Source: Paradevosia shaoguanensis
GTDB taxonomy: Bacteria; Pseudomonadota; Alphaproteobacteria; Rhizobiales; Devosiaceae
Length of the DNA stretch: 64,000 nucleotides
Assembly (NCBI RefSeq): GCF_016801025.1
Contig: NZ_CP068983.1
Location: 2,541,001-2,605,000 of the forward strand
Direction of reading: 5' to 3'
A model generated the notes under the pieces. That model saw nothing but the letters and a program-made list of their open reading frames with translations. It searched no databases and was not told the DNA's origin. The translations under genes were made by a program, and so were the position numbers. Shown piece after piece: positions 1-9,255 of the stretch. How positions within the stretch are numbered: position 1 is the first letter of the stretch; each line of letters opens with the position of its first letter.

Positions 1-1
1 C

Positions 2-1594
2 ATCGTCATCATCGGCGTGTGGTTCTTCTTCATCCGCCAGATGCAGGGTGGCGGTCGCGGTGGCGCGATGGGCTTCGGCAAGTCGCGCGCCAAGCTCTTG
101 ACCGAGACCCAGGGCAAGGTGACGTTCGAGGACGTCGCCGGCGTGGACGAAGCCAAGCAGGACCTCGAGGAAATCGTCGAATTCCTGCGCGATCCGGGCA
201 AGTTCCAGCGCCTGGGTGGCCGTATTCCGCGCGGTGTGCTGCTTGTCGGTCCTCCCGGTACCGGTAAGACGCTGCTGGCCCGTTCGGTCGCTGGCGAAGC
301 CAACGTGCCCTTCTTCACCATTTCCGGTTCGGACTTCGTTGAAATGTTCGTCGGTGTCGGCGCCAGCCGCGTCCGCGACATGTTCGAGCAGGCCAAGAAG
401 AATGCCCCGTGCATCATCTTCATCGACGAAATCGACGCCGTGGGCCGCCATCGTGGCGCTGGCCTCGGCGGCGGTAACGACGAGCGCGAACAGACCCTCA
501 ACCAGCTCCTGGTCGAGATGGACGGTTTCGAGGCGAACGAGGGCATCATCCTCATCGCCGCCACCAACCGCCCCGATGTGCTCGACCCGGCTCTGCTGCG
601 TCCCGGCCGCTTCGACCGTCAGGTCGTGGTGCCGAACCCGGACGTTACCGGCCGCGAGCGCATCCTCAAGGTGCACGTGCGCAAGGTGCCGCTGGCTCCC
701 GACGTGGACCTCAAGGTTCTGGCCCGTGGCACGCCCGGTTTCTCCGGCGCTGACCTCATGAACCTCGTCAACGAAGGCGCGCTCTTGGCCGCGCGGCGCA
801 ACAAGCGCTTCGTTACCATGGCGGAGTTCGAGGACGCCAAGGACAAACTCATGATGGGTGCCGAGCGCCGTACGCTCGCCATCTCCGAGGAAGAGAAGAA
901 GCTCACTGCCTACCATGAGGCGGGCCACGCTCTCCTCGCCATCAAGATGGAAGGGTCCGACCCGATCCATAAGGCGACGATCATCCCGCGCGGCCGTGCG
1001 CTGGGCATGGTGATGCGTCTGCCCGAAAAGGACCAGGTGTCCCTGACCCGCCAGAAGTGCTATGCCGACCTCGCGGTCGCCATGGGTGGCCGTGTCGCCG
1101 AAGAGGAAATCTTCGGCTACGACAAGGTAACTTCCGGCGCTTCGGCCGACATCAAGATGGCCACGGGCCTTGCCCGCGCCATGGCGACCGAGTTCGGCAT
1201 GTCCGACAAGCTCGGCCCGCTGCTTTACGGCGAGAACCAGGATGAGGTGTTCCTCGGCCGCTCGATGGTGCAGCGCAATACGCACCTCTCCGACGAGACC
1301 CAGCAACTGGTCGACGCGGAAGTGAAGCGGTTCGTTGAGGAAGGCTACCAGACGGCGCAGAAGGTCATTCGTGAATACATCGATGACCTCCACACCATCG
1401 CCAAGGCGCTCATCGAATACGAGACCCTGACCGGTGATGAAATCCGTGGCCTGATGAACGGGCAGAGCCCGTTCCGCGAGAGCGAGTCCGATGCTTCGCC
1501 CAAGTCGACGGGCGTGCCCTCGGCCGGCAAGACCTCGCGCCGGCGTCCCGATGCCGCCCCCGATGGCGGCATGGAGCCCCAGCCGGGCAATTGA
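2..1594 (+). CDS. ftsH: ATP-dependent zinc metalloprotease FtsH (5' end outside window)
   Basis: Membrane-anchored AAA+ protease that degrades misfolded membrane proteins and selected cytosolic regulators. The reading frame is open from base 2 and starts inside the second transmembrane helix (hydrophobic run before IRQMQ), so the N-terminal periplasmic part lies upstream of the window. In order: Walker A GPPGTGKT near base 250, Walker B with IIFIDEID, the second region of homology with RPGRFDRQ, and the zinc site HEAGH at bases 914-928. The C-terminal tail is Pro/Ser-rich and of low complexity. It is followed by a strong terminator and then glmM, an order common in alphaproteobacteria. Family identity is certain; only the missing 5' end limits the entry. 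Confidence 0.97.
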   Translation: MVIIGVWFFFIRQMQGGGRGGAMGFGKSRAKLLTETQGKVTFEDVAGVDEAKQDLEEIVEFLRDPGKFQRLGGRIPRGVLLVGPPGTGKTLLARSVAGEANVPFFTISGSDFVEMFVGVGASRVRDMFEQAKKNAPCIIFIDEIDAVGRHRGAGLGGGNDEREQTLNQLLVEMDGFEANEGIILIAATNRPDVLDPALLRPGRFDRQVVVPNPDVTGRERILKVHVRKVPLAPDVDLKVLARGTPGFSGADLMNLVNEGALLAARRNKRFVTMAEFEDAKDKLMMGAERRTLAISEEEKKLTAYHEAGHALLAIKMEGSDPIHKATIIPRGRALGMVMRLPEKDQVSLTRQKCYADLAVAMGGRVAEEEIFGYDKVTSGASADIKMATGLARAMATEFGMSDKLGPLLYGENQDEVFLGRSMVQRNTHLSDETQQLVDAEVKRFVEEGYQTAQKVIREYIDDLHTIAKALIEYETLTGDEIRGLMNGQSPFRESESDASPKSTGVPSAGKTSRRRPDAAPDGGMEPQPGN

Positions 1595-1600
1595 CCAAAC

Positions 1601-1628
1601 AAAGGCCGCCTTCGGGCGGCCTTTTCCT
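1601..1628 (+). terminator. Rho-independent terminator of ftsH
   Basis: A perfect 10-bp stem (1601-1610 with 1615-1624) closed by a TTCG tetraloop and followed by T-rich sequence, 6 bases after the ftsH stop codon. Confidence 0.9.
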
Positions 1629-1756
1629 TTGCGCGAAAGGGTGCGGTTTTCCAATATTTTGCCCTGATCCTGCGCTAATAAGCCTGACAACGAGCTGTTG
1701 TGGGGGAACCGCGCGGCGCTATATTGCGCCGTGATTTGGCACTTTTGGGCGAGTAC

Positions 1757-3100
1757 ATGGCGAGACAATATTTTGGTACCGATGGCATCCGAGGTTTGGC
1801 CAACGGCAAGAAGCTGACGCCGGAGTTGGCGCTCAAGGTCGGTATGGCGACCGGCATTGCCTTCCAGCGCGGCGACTATCGGCACCGCGTCGTGATCGGC
1901 AAGGATACGCGCCGCTCCGGCTATATGATCGAGAACGCGCTCACCGCCGGCTTCACGGCTGTCGGCATGGATGTGTTCCTCCTCGGCCCGATGCCAACAC
2001 CTGCCGTCGCCATGCTCACGCGCTCGCTGCGCGCCGATCTTGGGGTCATGATCTCGGCCTCGCACAATCCCTTCGATGACAACGGCATCAAGCTCTTCCG
2101 TCCGGATGGCTACAAGCTTTCCGATGAGGTCGAAGCCCAGATCGAAGAGCTGATGAATTCCGATCTCACGCCCCGCCTCCAGCAGGGCAGGGGTATCGGT
2201 CGCGCCCATCGCGACGAGGAAGCGCGGACGCGTTACATCGAATACGCCAAGCGCACCCTTCCCAAGAATGCCGATCTTTCCGGCCTGCGCGTCGTGCTCG
2301 ATTGCGCCAATGGCGCCTCCTATAAGGTCGCTCCGACTGCCCTCTGGGAGCTTGGTGCCGAGCTCTTCACGATCGGCGTCGAGCCCGATGGTTTCAACAT
2401 CAACCATAAGGTCGGCTCGACCTCGCCCGAGGCCGTGGCGGCCAAGGTGCGTGAGCTGCGCGCCGATATCGGCATTGCGCTCGATGGCGATGCCGATCGC
2501 GTCATCATCGTCGATGAGAATGGTACCGTGGTCGATGGCGACCAATTCATGGCCGTGATCGCGCAATCCTGGCTGCAACGCGGCCAGTTGCAGGGCGGCG
2601 GCATCGTCGCCACCATCATGTCGAACCTGGGCCTCGAGCGCTACCTGACCACGCTCGGCCTCGGCCTCGAGCGCACCCAGGTGGGCGACCGCTACGTCCT
2701 CGAAGCCATGCGCGAAAAGGGCTTCAATGTCGGCGGCGAGCAGTCAGGCCACATCATCCTTTCCGACTTCACCACGACCGGCGACGGCCTCGTGGCTGCG
2801 CTCCAACTGCTCTCGGTCATCAAGGAGACCGGCGGCTCGGTGTCCGAGATCTGCTCGCGCTTCCAGCCGGTGCCGCAATTGCTGCAGAGCGTGCGCTATG
2901 GCCATGGCAAGCCGCTGGAGGACAAGAAGGTGGTCGATGCCATCGCTGCTGCCCGCGAGCGGCTCGGCAGCATGGGGCGCCTCGTGATCCGTGAATCGGG
3001 CACCGAGCCGGTGATCCGCGTGATGGGCGAGGCAGACGACAGCAGCCTCGTGGCCTCGATCGTCGAGGATATTACCAGCGTCATCCGTCAGGTTGCCTGA
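1757..3100 (+). CDS. glmM: Phosphoglucosamine mutase
   Basis: Cytoplasmic enzyme that interconverts glucosamine-6-phosphate and glucosamine-1-phosphate, feeding UDP-GlcNAc for peptidoglycan and LPS. The start at 1757 gives 447 aa with the usual N-terminus ([13 protein letters not shown]), matching the family length; an upstream in-frame start would add 19 non-conserved residues. The active-site serine is S102 in ISASHNP, as in E. coli GlmM, and the metal-binding loop DGDADR begins at residue 243. The phosphate-binding RESGTEP motif lies near the C-terminus. It lies downstream of ftsH but behind a terminator, so it probably has its own promoter. Confidence 0.97.
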   Translation: MARQYFGTDGIRGLANGKKLTPELALKVGMATGIAFQRGDYRHRVVIGKDTRRSGYMIENALTAGFTAVGMDVFLLGPMPTPAVAMLTRSLRADLGVMISASHNPFDDNGIKLFRPDGYKLSDEVEAQIEELMNSDLTPRLQQGRGIGRAHRDEEARTRYIEYAKRTLPKNADLSGLRVVLDCANGASYKVAPTALWELGAELFTIGVEPDGFNINHKVGSTSPEAVAAKVRELRADIGIALDGDADRVIIVDENGTVVDGDQFMAVIAQSWLQRGQLQGGGIVATIMSNLGLERYLTTLGLGLERTQVGDRYVLEAMREKGFNVGGEQSGHIILSDFTTTGDGLVAALQLLSVIKETGGSVSEICSRFQPVPQLLQSVRYGHGKPLEDKKVVDAIAAARERLGSMGRLVIRESGTEPVIRVMGEADDSSLVASIVEDITSVIRQVA

Positions 3101-3135
3101 CGGAGCCCTCCTCGCATCGCCGAGTAACCAGAAAG

Positions 3136-3160
3136 CGGGGCCATCGAGGCCCCGTTCTTC
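3136..3160 (+). terminator. Rho-independent terminator of glmM
   Basis: Seven-bp GC-rich stem (3136-3142 with 3148-3154), 5-base loop and a TTCTTC tail, 36 bases after the glmM stop. Confidence 0.75.
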
Positions 3161-3281
3161 ACGCATTTTAGCTTTCGATTAGGGTTAATCGCTAAGGTTA
3201 AGCCGGCATTAAGAAAAACACCGCATATTCCCCTTCGAAACGACTGGCGTCGTGGCACTTACGAAGGATTCGAAAGAGAAA

Positions 3282-3986
3282 ATGCGCAAGCTGTTCGCAT
3301 TGGTCATGGTGGCAGTAGCCGCCCTCGCCGTCGGCCCAGTGCGGGCCGCCGATATGCCCTATTACCCGCCTGTCATCGAGGTTCCCGACGTCGACTACGG
3401 CGTTGGCGGCTCTTTCTACCTGCGCGGTAGCGTTGCCGGTAATCTCTGGGCGGCGCGCAACTTTGAAAATCCCTGCGGTGGCTGCGGTACCGACGTGACT
3501 GACAGGGGCTATGGCTACAGCCTCGGCGCTGGCTTCGGTTACGAAACCGGTTCGGGCCTGCGCGCCGACGTGACGGTGGATTACCTTAACAATTCCGGCC
3601 TGACCTTCGGCAATGGCCGCAAGGCCAACCTGCGCGGCGGCCTGGCTCTCGCCAACGCCTATTACGACTTCAACTTCTCGGGCCTCTCCAGCTCGGCCGG
3701 CGGCTTCGGCGCCTATGTGGGTGCTGGTCTGGGTGCTGCCTGGGTCGACACGACCATCAACGAGCCCAACGGCACTGCCTGGGCCTGGGGTGATCGCTTC
3801 GAGCCCGCCGCTGCCGTCATGGCCGGCGTGACCTACGACATGGGTGCGATGGTTGCCGATGTCGGCTACCGCGGCGTCTACCTGCCGACGATCGGCAATA
3901 CCCCGCCGAACATGGTCAACGCCTACGTCATCAACAACAACTGGATCCACGAAGTGCGCGGCACGCTCCGCTACCGCTTCAACTGA
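3282..3986 (+). CDS. Outer-membrane beta-barrel protein (Omp25/Omp31-like)
   Basis: Predicted small outer-membrane beta-barrel of about 234 aa. The ATG at 3282 is preferred over a GTG 30 bases upstream because it opens directly into a Sec signal peptide (MRKLFALVMVAVAALAV, ending near the Ala residues before DMPYY). After cleavage the chain is rich in Gly, Tyr, Asn and alternating hydrophobic residues, with repeated GxGxGYE-type strands and a terminal strand ending RYRFN. This fits the rhizobial Omp25/Omp31/RopB barrels, which act in envelope integrity or as small porins. It is monocistronic between two terminators. Fold class is well supported; the substrate or precise role is unknown. Confidence 0.8.
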   Translation: MRKLFALVMVAVAALAVGPVRAADMPYYPPVIEVPDVDYGVGGSFYLRGSVAGNLWAARNFENPCGGCGTDVTDRGYGYSLGAGFGYETGSGLRADVTVDYLNNSGLTFGNGRKANLRGGLALANAYYDFNFSGLSSSAGGFGAYVGAGLGAAWVDTTINEPNGTAWAWGDRFEPAAAVMAGVTYDMGAMVADVGYRGVYLPTIGNTPPNMVNAYVINNNWIHEVRGTLRYRFN

Positions 3987-4007
3987 CAAGCGATCCATGA
4001 ACATTCC

Positions 4008-4035
4008 AAACGGCGCCCTTTGGGGCGCCGTTTTC
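4008..4035 (+). terminator. Bidirectional Rho-independent terminator
   Basis: Eight-bp stem (4011-4018 with 4023-4030) flanked by AAA on one side and TTTT on the other. It lies between convergent genes (barrel on +, CBS protein on -), so it can serve both. Confidence 0.85.
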
Positions 4036-4038
4036 GTT

Positions 4039-4458
4039 TCAGGCGTGGTGGGCGGTAACCGCTTCCATCATTTCACCCGAAGTGTTGCGGGTCGCGAAGG
4101 CGGCGATGTCGCCCATCGAGAGCATGCCGACCATCCGCTTGTTGCCGTCGATCACCGGCAGACGCCGCACGCCCTTGATTTCCATGAAATGCGCCGCGTC
4201 TTCGAGGTCTTCCTCGGTGCGGCAATAGAGGATCGGGCCGCTCATCACGTCGCGGGCGGTCATCACGTCGATGTCGCGGCCATCGGCCAGCCCGTGGCAG
4301 ACGATGTCGCGATCGGTGACCATGCCGACCAGGCGGTCATTTTCTCCAATCGGCACCGCGCCGATATCTTCATCGCGCATGGCGCGCGCGATTTCGCGGA
4401 CATTGGTATCGGGTGCGAACCAGGTAGCGCCCCGGTGCATGGCGTCTTTGACCTTCAT
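4039..4458 (-). CDS. Two-CBS-domain protein
   Basis: Small soluble protein (139 aa) made almost entirely of two CBS motifs, a fold that binds adenosyl ligands such as AMP, ATP or SAM and acts as an energy or ligand sensor. The start is placed at 4458 (MKVKDAMHRG) because it has an excellent GGGAGG ribosome-binding site 6 bases upstream; a longer frame exists but lacks this. Both CBS repeats show the typical GAVPI/LVGMVTDRDI and RLPVID/MVGMLSMGDI patterns. No catalytic domain is attached, so it may regulate a partner in trans or act in redox or stress signalling. The partner cannot be told from the neighbours. Confidence 0.9.
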   Translation of the reverse strand: MKVKDAMHRGATWFAPDTNVREIARAMRDEDIGAVPIGENDRLVGMVTDRDIVCHGLADGRDIDVMTARDVMSGPILYCRTEEDLEDAAHFMEIKGVRRLPVIDGNKRMVGMLSMGDIAAFATRNTSGEMMEAVTAHHA

Positions 4459-4545
4459 TTCCGGCCTCCCTGTGCTTGGAATGAACGGGCGGCAGCAAAG
4501 GCTTCCGCCCATGGCAGAAACGTCCACGCGGGGCGGGGAGTTCCG

Positions 4546-5703
4546 TCAGTCGCCGAGCTGGAAGGCCTCGAAGCGCCCCAACGCTTCTTCGACAATGCCC
4601 TTGAGGCGGCCGCTCTCGTCGGGACGCACCCAGGTCCAGTTCTGGATCAGCACCTTGCGGACCGCCCGGTCGGTTTTGAGGTCGAGCGCCGCCACGATTT
4701 CCTCACCCACCAGCACAGGCAGCGAGAAATAGCCGTATTTGCGCTTGGCCTTGGGCACGTAAGCTTCGAAGAGATGATCGTAGCCGAAGATGGCGCTGGT
4801 TCGCTTGCGCTGGATGATGAGCGGGTCGAAGGGCGAAAGGATATGCACCAGTTCCTGACCCGGCTCGGGCATCGCGTCGAGCACTTCGGGCGTGGCCCAG
4901 AACTGCGGCTTTTCCACCCCTTCGATGGTCACCGGAACCAATTGCCTGCGCCGCACGCGCCCCTCGATCAGCTCCTTGAACACCGGCTTGCGCTTGGCTT
5001 CGAGATAGCTGATGGATTCAAGGCTCACGAGGCCCTGCGAGCGCAAGGCCCGATCGAGCAGGTATTCGGCGACCTGCTTGTCGGTCGCCGCTTTCGGCCG
5101 CTGGTTCCAGCCGAAATGACGCTCCATCAGCTCATAGGTCTTCACCATGCCGTTGCGCTCGGAAATGGCGAGGTCGCCGTTATAGAACCCCAGCTGCAGC
5201 ACGCGCTTGGATGGCTTGCGGCTGGCCCAGGGATGGTCTTTCTCCACCAGTTCGTCATCATCGATATCGCGTATGGATAGGGCGCCATCCTTGCGGATGT
5301 TACGCAGCATGCGCTTGAGGTCGTTCGGGTTGGCATCCGCATACCACCGGCTGGGCTCGGTCTTGTGCCGCTTCATCTCGGGCAGGAAGAAGCGCAGGTC
5401 GCGCGTCGGCACGTAGGAGAGGGCATGCGTCCAGTATTCGAAGACGCTCTTGTCCATGCTCTGTGCCTGTCGCAGGTCGCCACGGCGATAGCCTGGGATG
5501 CGGGAGAAGAGGATGTGGTGGTGCGAGCGTTCGATGACGTTGATCGTGTCGATCTGCACGTAGCCCAGATGCTCGACGGCAAGGCGTGTCGCCTCGGGGC
5601 CCTCACCAAACGGGGCCGCTTCGTCCAGCCGCTGCGCATGCAGCCAGATGCGGCGCGCCTGGGAGGGCGTGATGGTCCTGATCCTGGAAGCTTTGGCCGG
5701 CAC
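4546..5703 (-). CDS. YcaQ/AlkX-like winged-helix DNA glycosylase
   Basis: Member of the HTH_42 family (YcaQ/AlkX and AlkZ), monofunctional glycosylases that unhook DNA interstrand crosslinks and remove bulky alkylated purines. At 385 aa it is close to E. coli YcaQ. It carries the QxD signature (Q50-I-D52 in YVQIDTINVIERSHHH) of the YcaQ branch; the antibiotic self-resistance AlkZ branch has QxQ. The winged-helix repeats follow, with conserved W/H-rich blocks such as EYWTHALSYVP. The gene stands alone on the reverse strand, 87 bases downstream of the CBS gene start. Family assignment is strong; the lesion spectrum is inferred from the motif. Confidence 0.88.
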   Translation of the reverse strand: MPAKASRIRTITPSQARRIWLHAQRLDEAAPFGEGPEATRLAVEHLGYVQIDTINVIERSHHHILFSRIPGYRRGDLRQAQSMDKSVFEYWTHALSYVPTRDLRFFLPEMKRHKTEPSRWYADANPNDLKRMLRNIRKDGALSIRDIDDDELVEKDHPWASRKPSKRVLQLGFYNGDLAISERNGMVKTYELMERHFGWNQRPKAATDKQVAEYLLDRALRSQGLVSLESISYLEAKRKPVFKELIEGRVRRRQLVPVTIEGVEKPQFWATPEVLDAMPEPGQELVHILSPFDPLIIQRKRTSAIFGYDHLFEAYVPKAKRKYGYFSLPVLVGEEIVAALDLKTDRAVRKVLIQNWTWVRPDESGRLKGIVEEALGRFEAFQLGD

Positions 5704-5774
5704 GGCGAATCAACCCGCTGACATTGCACGAGGCTGAATTAGGCCATGTTTCTCGTTTTGTTCGCAACTGCCCG

Positions 5775-7955
5775 TCAATGGGCAATGGGCTCGATGGTGA
5801 TGCCCACCGACTTGAAGGCGGGGGTGCGGCTGCGCTCGTCGATAGCGGTTCCGACGAGCACATTGGCCTCCGGGTAATAGGCCAGGGCGCTTCCGCGCGG
5901 CAGGTCGAACGGCACGACCCGGGCCTCCATGCGCCCGGTCTCGGACTTCACCCACACGCGCTGGTCCTCCGAGACGCCAAAGGCCGCCATGTCCTCGCGA
6001 TTAAGGAAAAGCGAGTCGCGCCCCGCGCCATAGCGGTAGCTGTCGCGCTCCTCGTAGATGATGGTATTGAACTGCCCTTCGCTGCGCACCGTCGCCAGTT
6101 GAAGCGGCGCGGTCGGCTGCGCGGGCAGGGGCGTCACAACGAAGCGGGCCTTGCCGTCCGGCATGCCGAAATGCGGCTCGTGCAAGAGGCGGTTGGCGAT
6201 GTGAAATTCGCGCTTGGCGACGTCGATGTCCGCCAGTTGCTCCATGCCCGGCACGATGCTGGCAATGGCCTCGCGGATTTTCGCATGGTGCTTGAATGCC
6301 GCGAAGGGAACTGGGCTTGCGGGTAGCATCATGGTCGCCAGATCGCACAGGATCGTGCTTTCCGGCCGCACATTACCCAGCCGGCGGATGCCGCCATCCG
6401 ACAGACGCACGAAGTTGAACATGGATTCCTGCGTGGTCGGCTCCCATTCCTCGTCGCGTGCCGTCACCGGCAGGATCAGCGCCTCCCCTTCACCCAGGCC
6501 ATGCACATGGCCCTGGTTGAGCGTGGTGGTGAGGAAGAGCTTGAAGCCGATCCGCGCCAGCGCCGCCTCGGCGAAGGCGGTGTCGGGCGTCGCGCCGTAG
6601 AGATTGCCGCCCATGATGACGGCTGCGTCGATCGCTCCGTCATGGGCCGCCTGGATGCAGCCCATCGTGTCGAGGCCGCGTTCGGCGGGGAAGGTGACGC
6701 CGAAAGCCCGCTCCATCTTGGCGAGCACATCGCGCGCCAGCACCGGCTTGACGCCGATCGTGCCGATGCCCTGCACGTTGGAATGCCCGCGCAGCGGCAG
6801 CAGGCCGGCAAAGGGGCGGCCGATCATGCCCCGCAGCAGCGCCAGGTTGGCGATGGCCTCGACATTGGCCGTGCCGTGGAGGTGGTGGGTCATGCCCATG
6901 CCCCAGGCGAAAACCGCATTGCGCGAGGCTGCATAGCGCCGCGCGATCTCTTGGATCTCCTGCCGGGGCACGCCGCAGGCTGCTTCGATGTCGTCCCACC
7001 CGAGGCTTGCAACATCTGCGCTGAAATCCTCGAACCCATTGGTATGGGCCGAGAGAAAAACCGCGTCCTCGGCTGCCATCTCGATCACCGCCTTGGCGAT
7101 GCCCTTGAGGAGCGCGATATCGCTGCCGATCCGGGGCTGCACGAAAAGCGAGGCGATCTCTGTGCCGCCGGCCAGCATCGAGCTCGGGCTCTTGGGCACG
7201 GCGAACTTCACCAGCCCCGGCTCCCTGGCCGGGTTGATGACGATCACCTCGCCGCCCCGGTCGCGGCAATTCTTGAGCATGTGGATGAAGCGGGGATGGT
7301 TGGACGAGGGATTGGCCCCAATCACGAAGATCAGGTCCGCGCCCTTGAGGTCGGCCAGTTCGACCGTCGCCGTGCCTTTGCCGATCGTCGTCGCCAGGCC
7401 TTCGCTCGTCGCCTGGTGGCAGTAATACGAGCAGTTGTTGACGTTGTTGGTGCCGTAGGCGCGGGCGAGAAGCTGGAAGATGAAGCCCGCCTCATTCGAG
7501 GATCGCCCCGAGGAATAGAAGAACGAGCGGCGCGGGTCGGTCGCGCGCAGGCGCGTGGCCGCCAGGTCGAGCGCGAAATCCCAGGTGACTTCGTGGAAGC
7601 GCTGGCTGTTGCGGGATTTGTAGATCGGGTTGCCCAGACGCCCCAGATGCTCCATCTCGCGCCCCGAAAGCTCCATCAGGTCGCTGATCGGGTGGTGCTC
7701 GAAGATCTGGTAGGGGATAGCCGGCTGGATATCGGTCGATTGCGCCTGCACCGATTTGTTGCAGACCGAAGGGAATTCGCCCAGCTCGTTTGTCATGCCG
7801 CCCATCTGGCCGCCCATGCCATAGGCGCAGGCCTTGCAGGTGTTCCTGGCGGTCAGCGCCTTGGCGGCCTTGCCGATGCCGATCCGCGAGACCGTGGCGA
7901 GCGTATAGAGCACCTTCTTGGGCCCGCCGCCGACGATCGGCTTGTGTTCGTTCAT
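5775..7955 (-). CDS. FdhF/YdeP-family molybdopterin oxidoreductase
   Basis: Large (726 aa) cytoplasmic member of the bis-MGD molybdopterin oxidoreductases, most like the YdeP/FdhF-alpha-like branch; there is no signal peptide. The N-terminus carries a CxxC pair plus a further Cys (TCKAC and SVCNK) rather than the usual four-Cys 4Fe-4S motif. The cofactor region includes YSSGRSSNEAG and the segment NNCSYYCHQATSEG, where formate dehydrogenases place their catalytic Cys/Sec. The C-terminal molybdopterin dinucleotide-binding domain spans roughly residues 600-720. A good ribosome-binding site (GGGGAG) precedes the start. E. coli YdeP is linked to acid resistance, but the physiological substrate of this family is unsettled. 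No electron-transfer subunit is adjacent. Confidence 0.88.
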   Translation of the reverse strand: MNEHKPIVGGGPKKVLYTLATVSRIGIGKAAKALTARNTCKACAYGMGGQMGGMTNELGEFPSVCNKSVQAQSTDIQPAIPYQIFEHHPISDLMELSGREMEHLGRLGNPIYKSRNSQRFHEVTWDFALDLAATRLRATDPRRSFFYSSGRSSNEAGFIFQLLARAYGTNNVNNCSYYCHQATSEGLATTIGKGTATVELADLKGADLIFVIGANPSSNHPRFIHMLKNCRDRGGEVIVINPAREPGLVKFAVPKSPSSMLAGGTEIASLFVQPRIGSDIALLKGIAKAVIEMAAEDAVFLSAHTNGFEDFSADVASLGWDDIEAACGVPRQEIQEIARRYAASRNAVFAWGMGMTHHLHGTANVEAIANLALLRGMIGRPFAGLLPLRGHSNVQGIGTIGVKPVLARDVLAKMERAFGVTFPAERGLDTMGCIQAAHDGAIDAAVIMGGNLYGATPDTAFAEAALARIGFKLFLTTTLNQGHVHGLGEGEALILPVTARDEEWEPTTQESMFNFVRLSDGGIRRLGNVRPESTILCDLATMMLPASPVPFAAFKHHAKIREAIASIVPGMEQLADIDVAKREFHIANRLLHEPHFGMPDGKARFVVTPLPAQPTAPLQLATVRSEGQFNTIIYEERDSYRYGAGRDSLFLNREDMAAFGVSEDQRVWVKSETGRMEARVVPFDLPRGSALAYYPEANVLVGTAIDERSRTPAFKSVGITIEPIAH

Positions 7956-8079
7956 GTCGTTCTCCCCACCGGGAGAGTGGCAGGCCGAGCCGGGCTGGAC
8001 AAGAGGCGCGTGAGATGCGCATCTTGCGCCCCGGCCGCTTCTGCCGCACTTTGCGGCGCCCCAAGTCTACAAACTGTCT

Positions 8080-9255
8080 ATGAGTCCCCCCATGAAACTC
8101 GGAACCGAACTCGCCCGCCTCACCGCAGGCATCGACCAGCTTTACCGCTCGACGCCGCGCAGCGACGGCTTTCTCGACAAGGAAGGGCTCATTCCGGTCG
8201 CCGTGGCCGAGGTCGAGCCCACCTCGCTGCGTGACTATGCCGAAGCGACGGGCGCCCTCGAAGCGCTCCTGGCCCGCGTGCCGGCCGAGGCCGAGAGCGA
8301 GCTGCGCAAGGCCTATGTCAGCGAAATGATCGACTCGCTCCTGGCGCTGGTCACGACCTTTGCCGAAAAGGACATCTCCTTCGCCGACCGCGTACGCCGC
8401 CAGATCCGCGTTTCGACGCAGAAGGTCGACGATGCCACGCTCGACGGCTATCGCACGATCATCGCCGAGAAGCTCGCCGAGATCGGCTATGGCGGTACGG
8501 ACCTCGGCAGCGATGTCCGCCGTTGGGAAGCCGACGTGCGCGTGCCGCGCGAGCAGGTGCTCGATACGATGCGCAAGCTCACCGCCGATGCCCGTGCCAA
8601 GGTCAGCGCCACCATGTACGAGATGGGCGATGATTGGCTCGAACCCGATGAAGTGCGCGGCGTGCCGTTCTCTGCCTATTGCGACTATCGGGGCCGCAAG
8701 CTGCTGCTCAATCTCGACCATCCCTATACGATCTACGCGCTCAAGCACCTGGCGACCCACGAGGCCTTCCCGGGCCATCTCGTGCACCTGGCCCTGCGCC
8801 AGCGCTATGTCGCCGACGGCTCGATGCCGCTCGATGGCGCGCAGGTGGTGACCAGCTCCGCCTCGAGCGCACTTTTCGAAGGCATTGCCGATAACGGCCT
8901 CTTCTTCATCGATTGGGTGGAAACGCCCGAGGATGAGCTGGCGGTGGCTCTCCAGCGCCTGCGCGGCGCGCTGCGCTGCAATGCCGCCTGGCAGCACCAT
9001 GTCGAGGGCAAGTCGATCGAGGAGATCGCAGCCGCCAATGCCGAAGCCGGCTACATGGACGTGGCGACCACGGCCTCGCGCCTCGGTTTCCTGCGCCACG
9101 GTCTGCGGGCGCCGTTCGTTTACGCCTATTGGTGCGGCGATATGGCGGTGCACGATGTCTGGAAGACGGTGCCGCGCGAGCGTCGTGCCGAATTCTGGCA
9201 GTACCTCTACGGCAACATGCACACGCCTTCCACGCTCAAGGCGTTCTGGCGCTAG
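8080..9255 (+). CDS. DUF885-like zinc metallopeptidase-type protein
   Basis: Predicted 391-aa soluble protein with a gluzincin-type zinc site: HEAFPGH beginning at residue 227 and a candidate third ligand, Glu267, in FEGIADNGL 40 residues later. The HExxPGH form is typical of DUF885 carboxypeptidase-like proteins, but those are usually about 550-600 aa, so this is a shorter relative. No signal peptide or membrane segment is visible. There is no clear ribosome-binding site at 8080 and an internal ATG at 8092 is equally possible. The 3' end overlaps the convergent LysR gene by 20 bases. Peptidase activity is inference from the motif alone. Confidence 0.7.
   Translation: MSPPMKLGTELARLTAGIDQLYRSTPRSDGFLDKEGLIPVAVAEVEPTSLRDYAEATGALEALLARVPAEAESELRKAYVSEMIDSLLALVTTFAEKDISFADRVRRQIRVSTQKVDDATLDGYRTIIAEKLAEIGYGGTDLGSDVRRWEADVRVPREQVLDTMRKLTADARAKVSATMYEMGDDWLEPDEVRGVPFSAYCDYRGRKLLLNLDHPYTIYALKHLATHEAFPGHLVHLALRQRYVADGSMPLDGAQVVTSSASSALFEGIADNGLFFIDWVETPEDELAVALQRLRGALRCNAAWQHHVEGKSIEEIAAANAEAGYMDVATTASRLGFLRHGLRAPFVYAYWCGDMAVHDVWKTVPRERRAEFWQYLYGNMHTPSTLKAFWR

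Noticed and set aside
3844-5280. Long + frame across the CBS and YcaQ-like genes
   Set aside because: Opposite-strand artefact; both reverse genes have ribosome-binding sites or family motifs.
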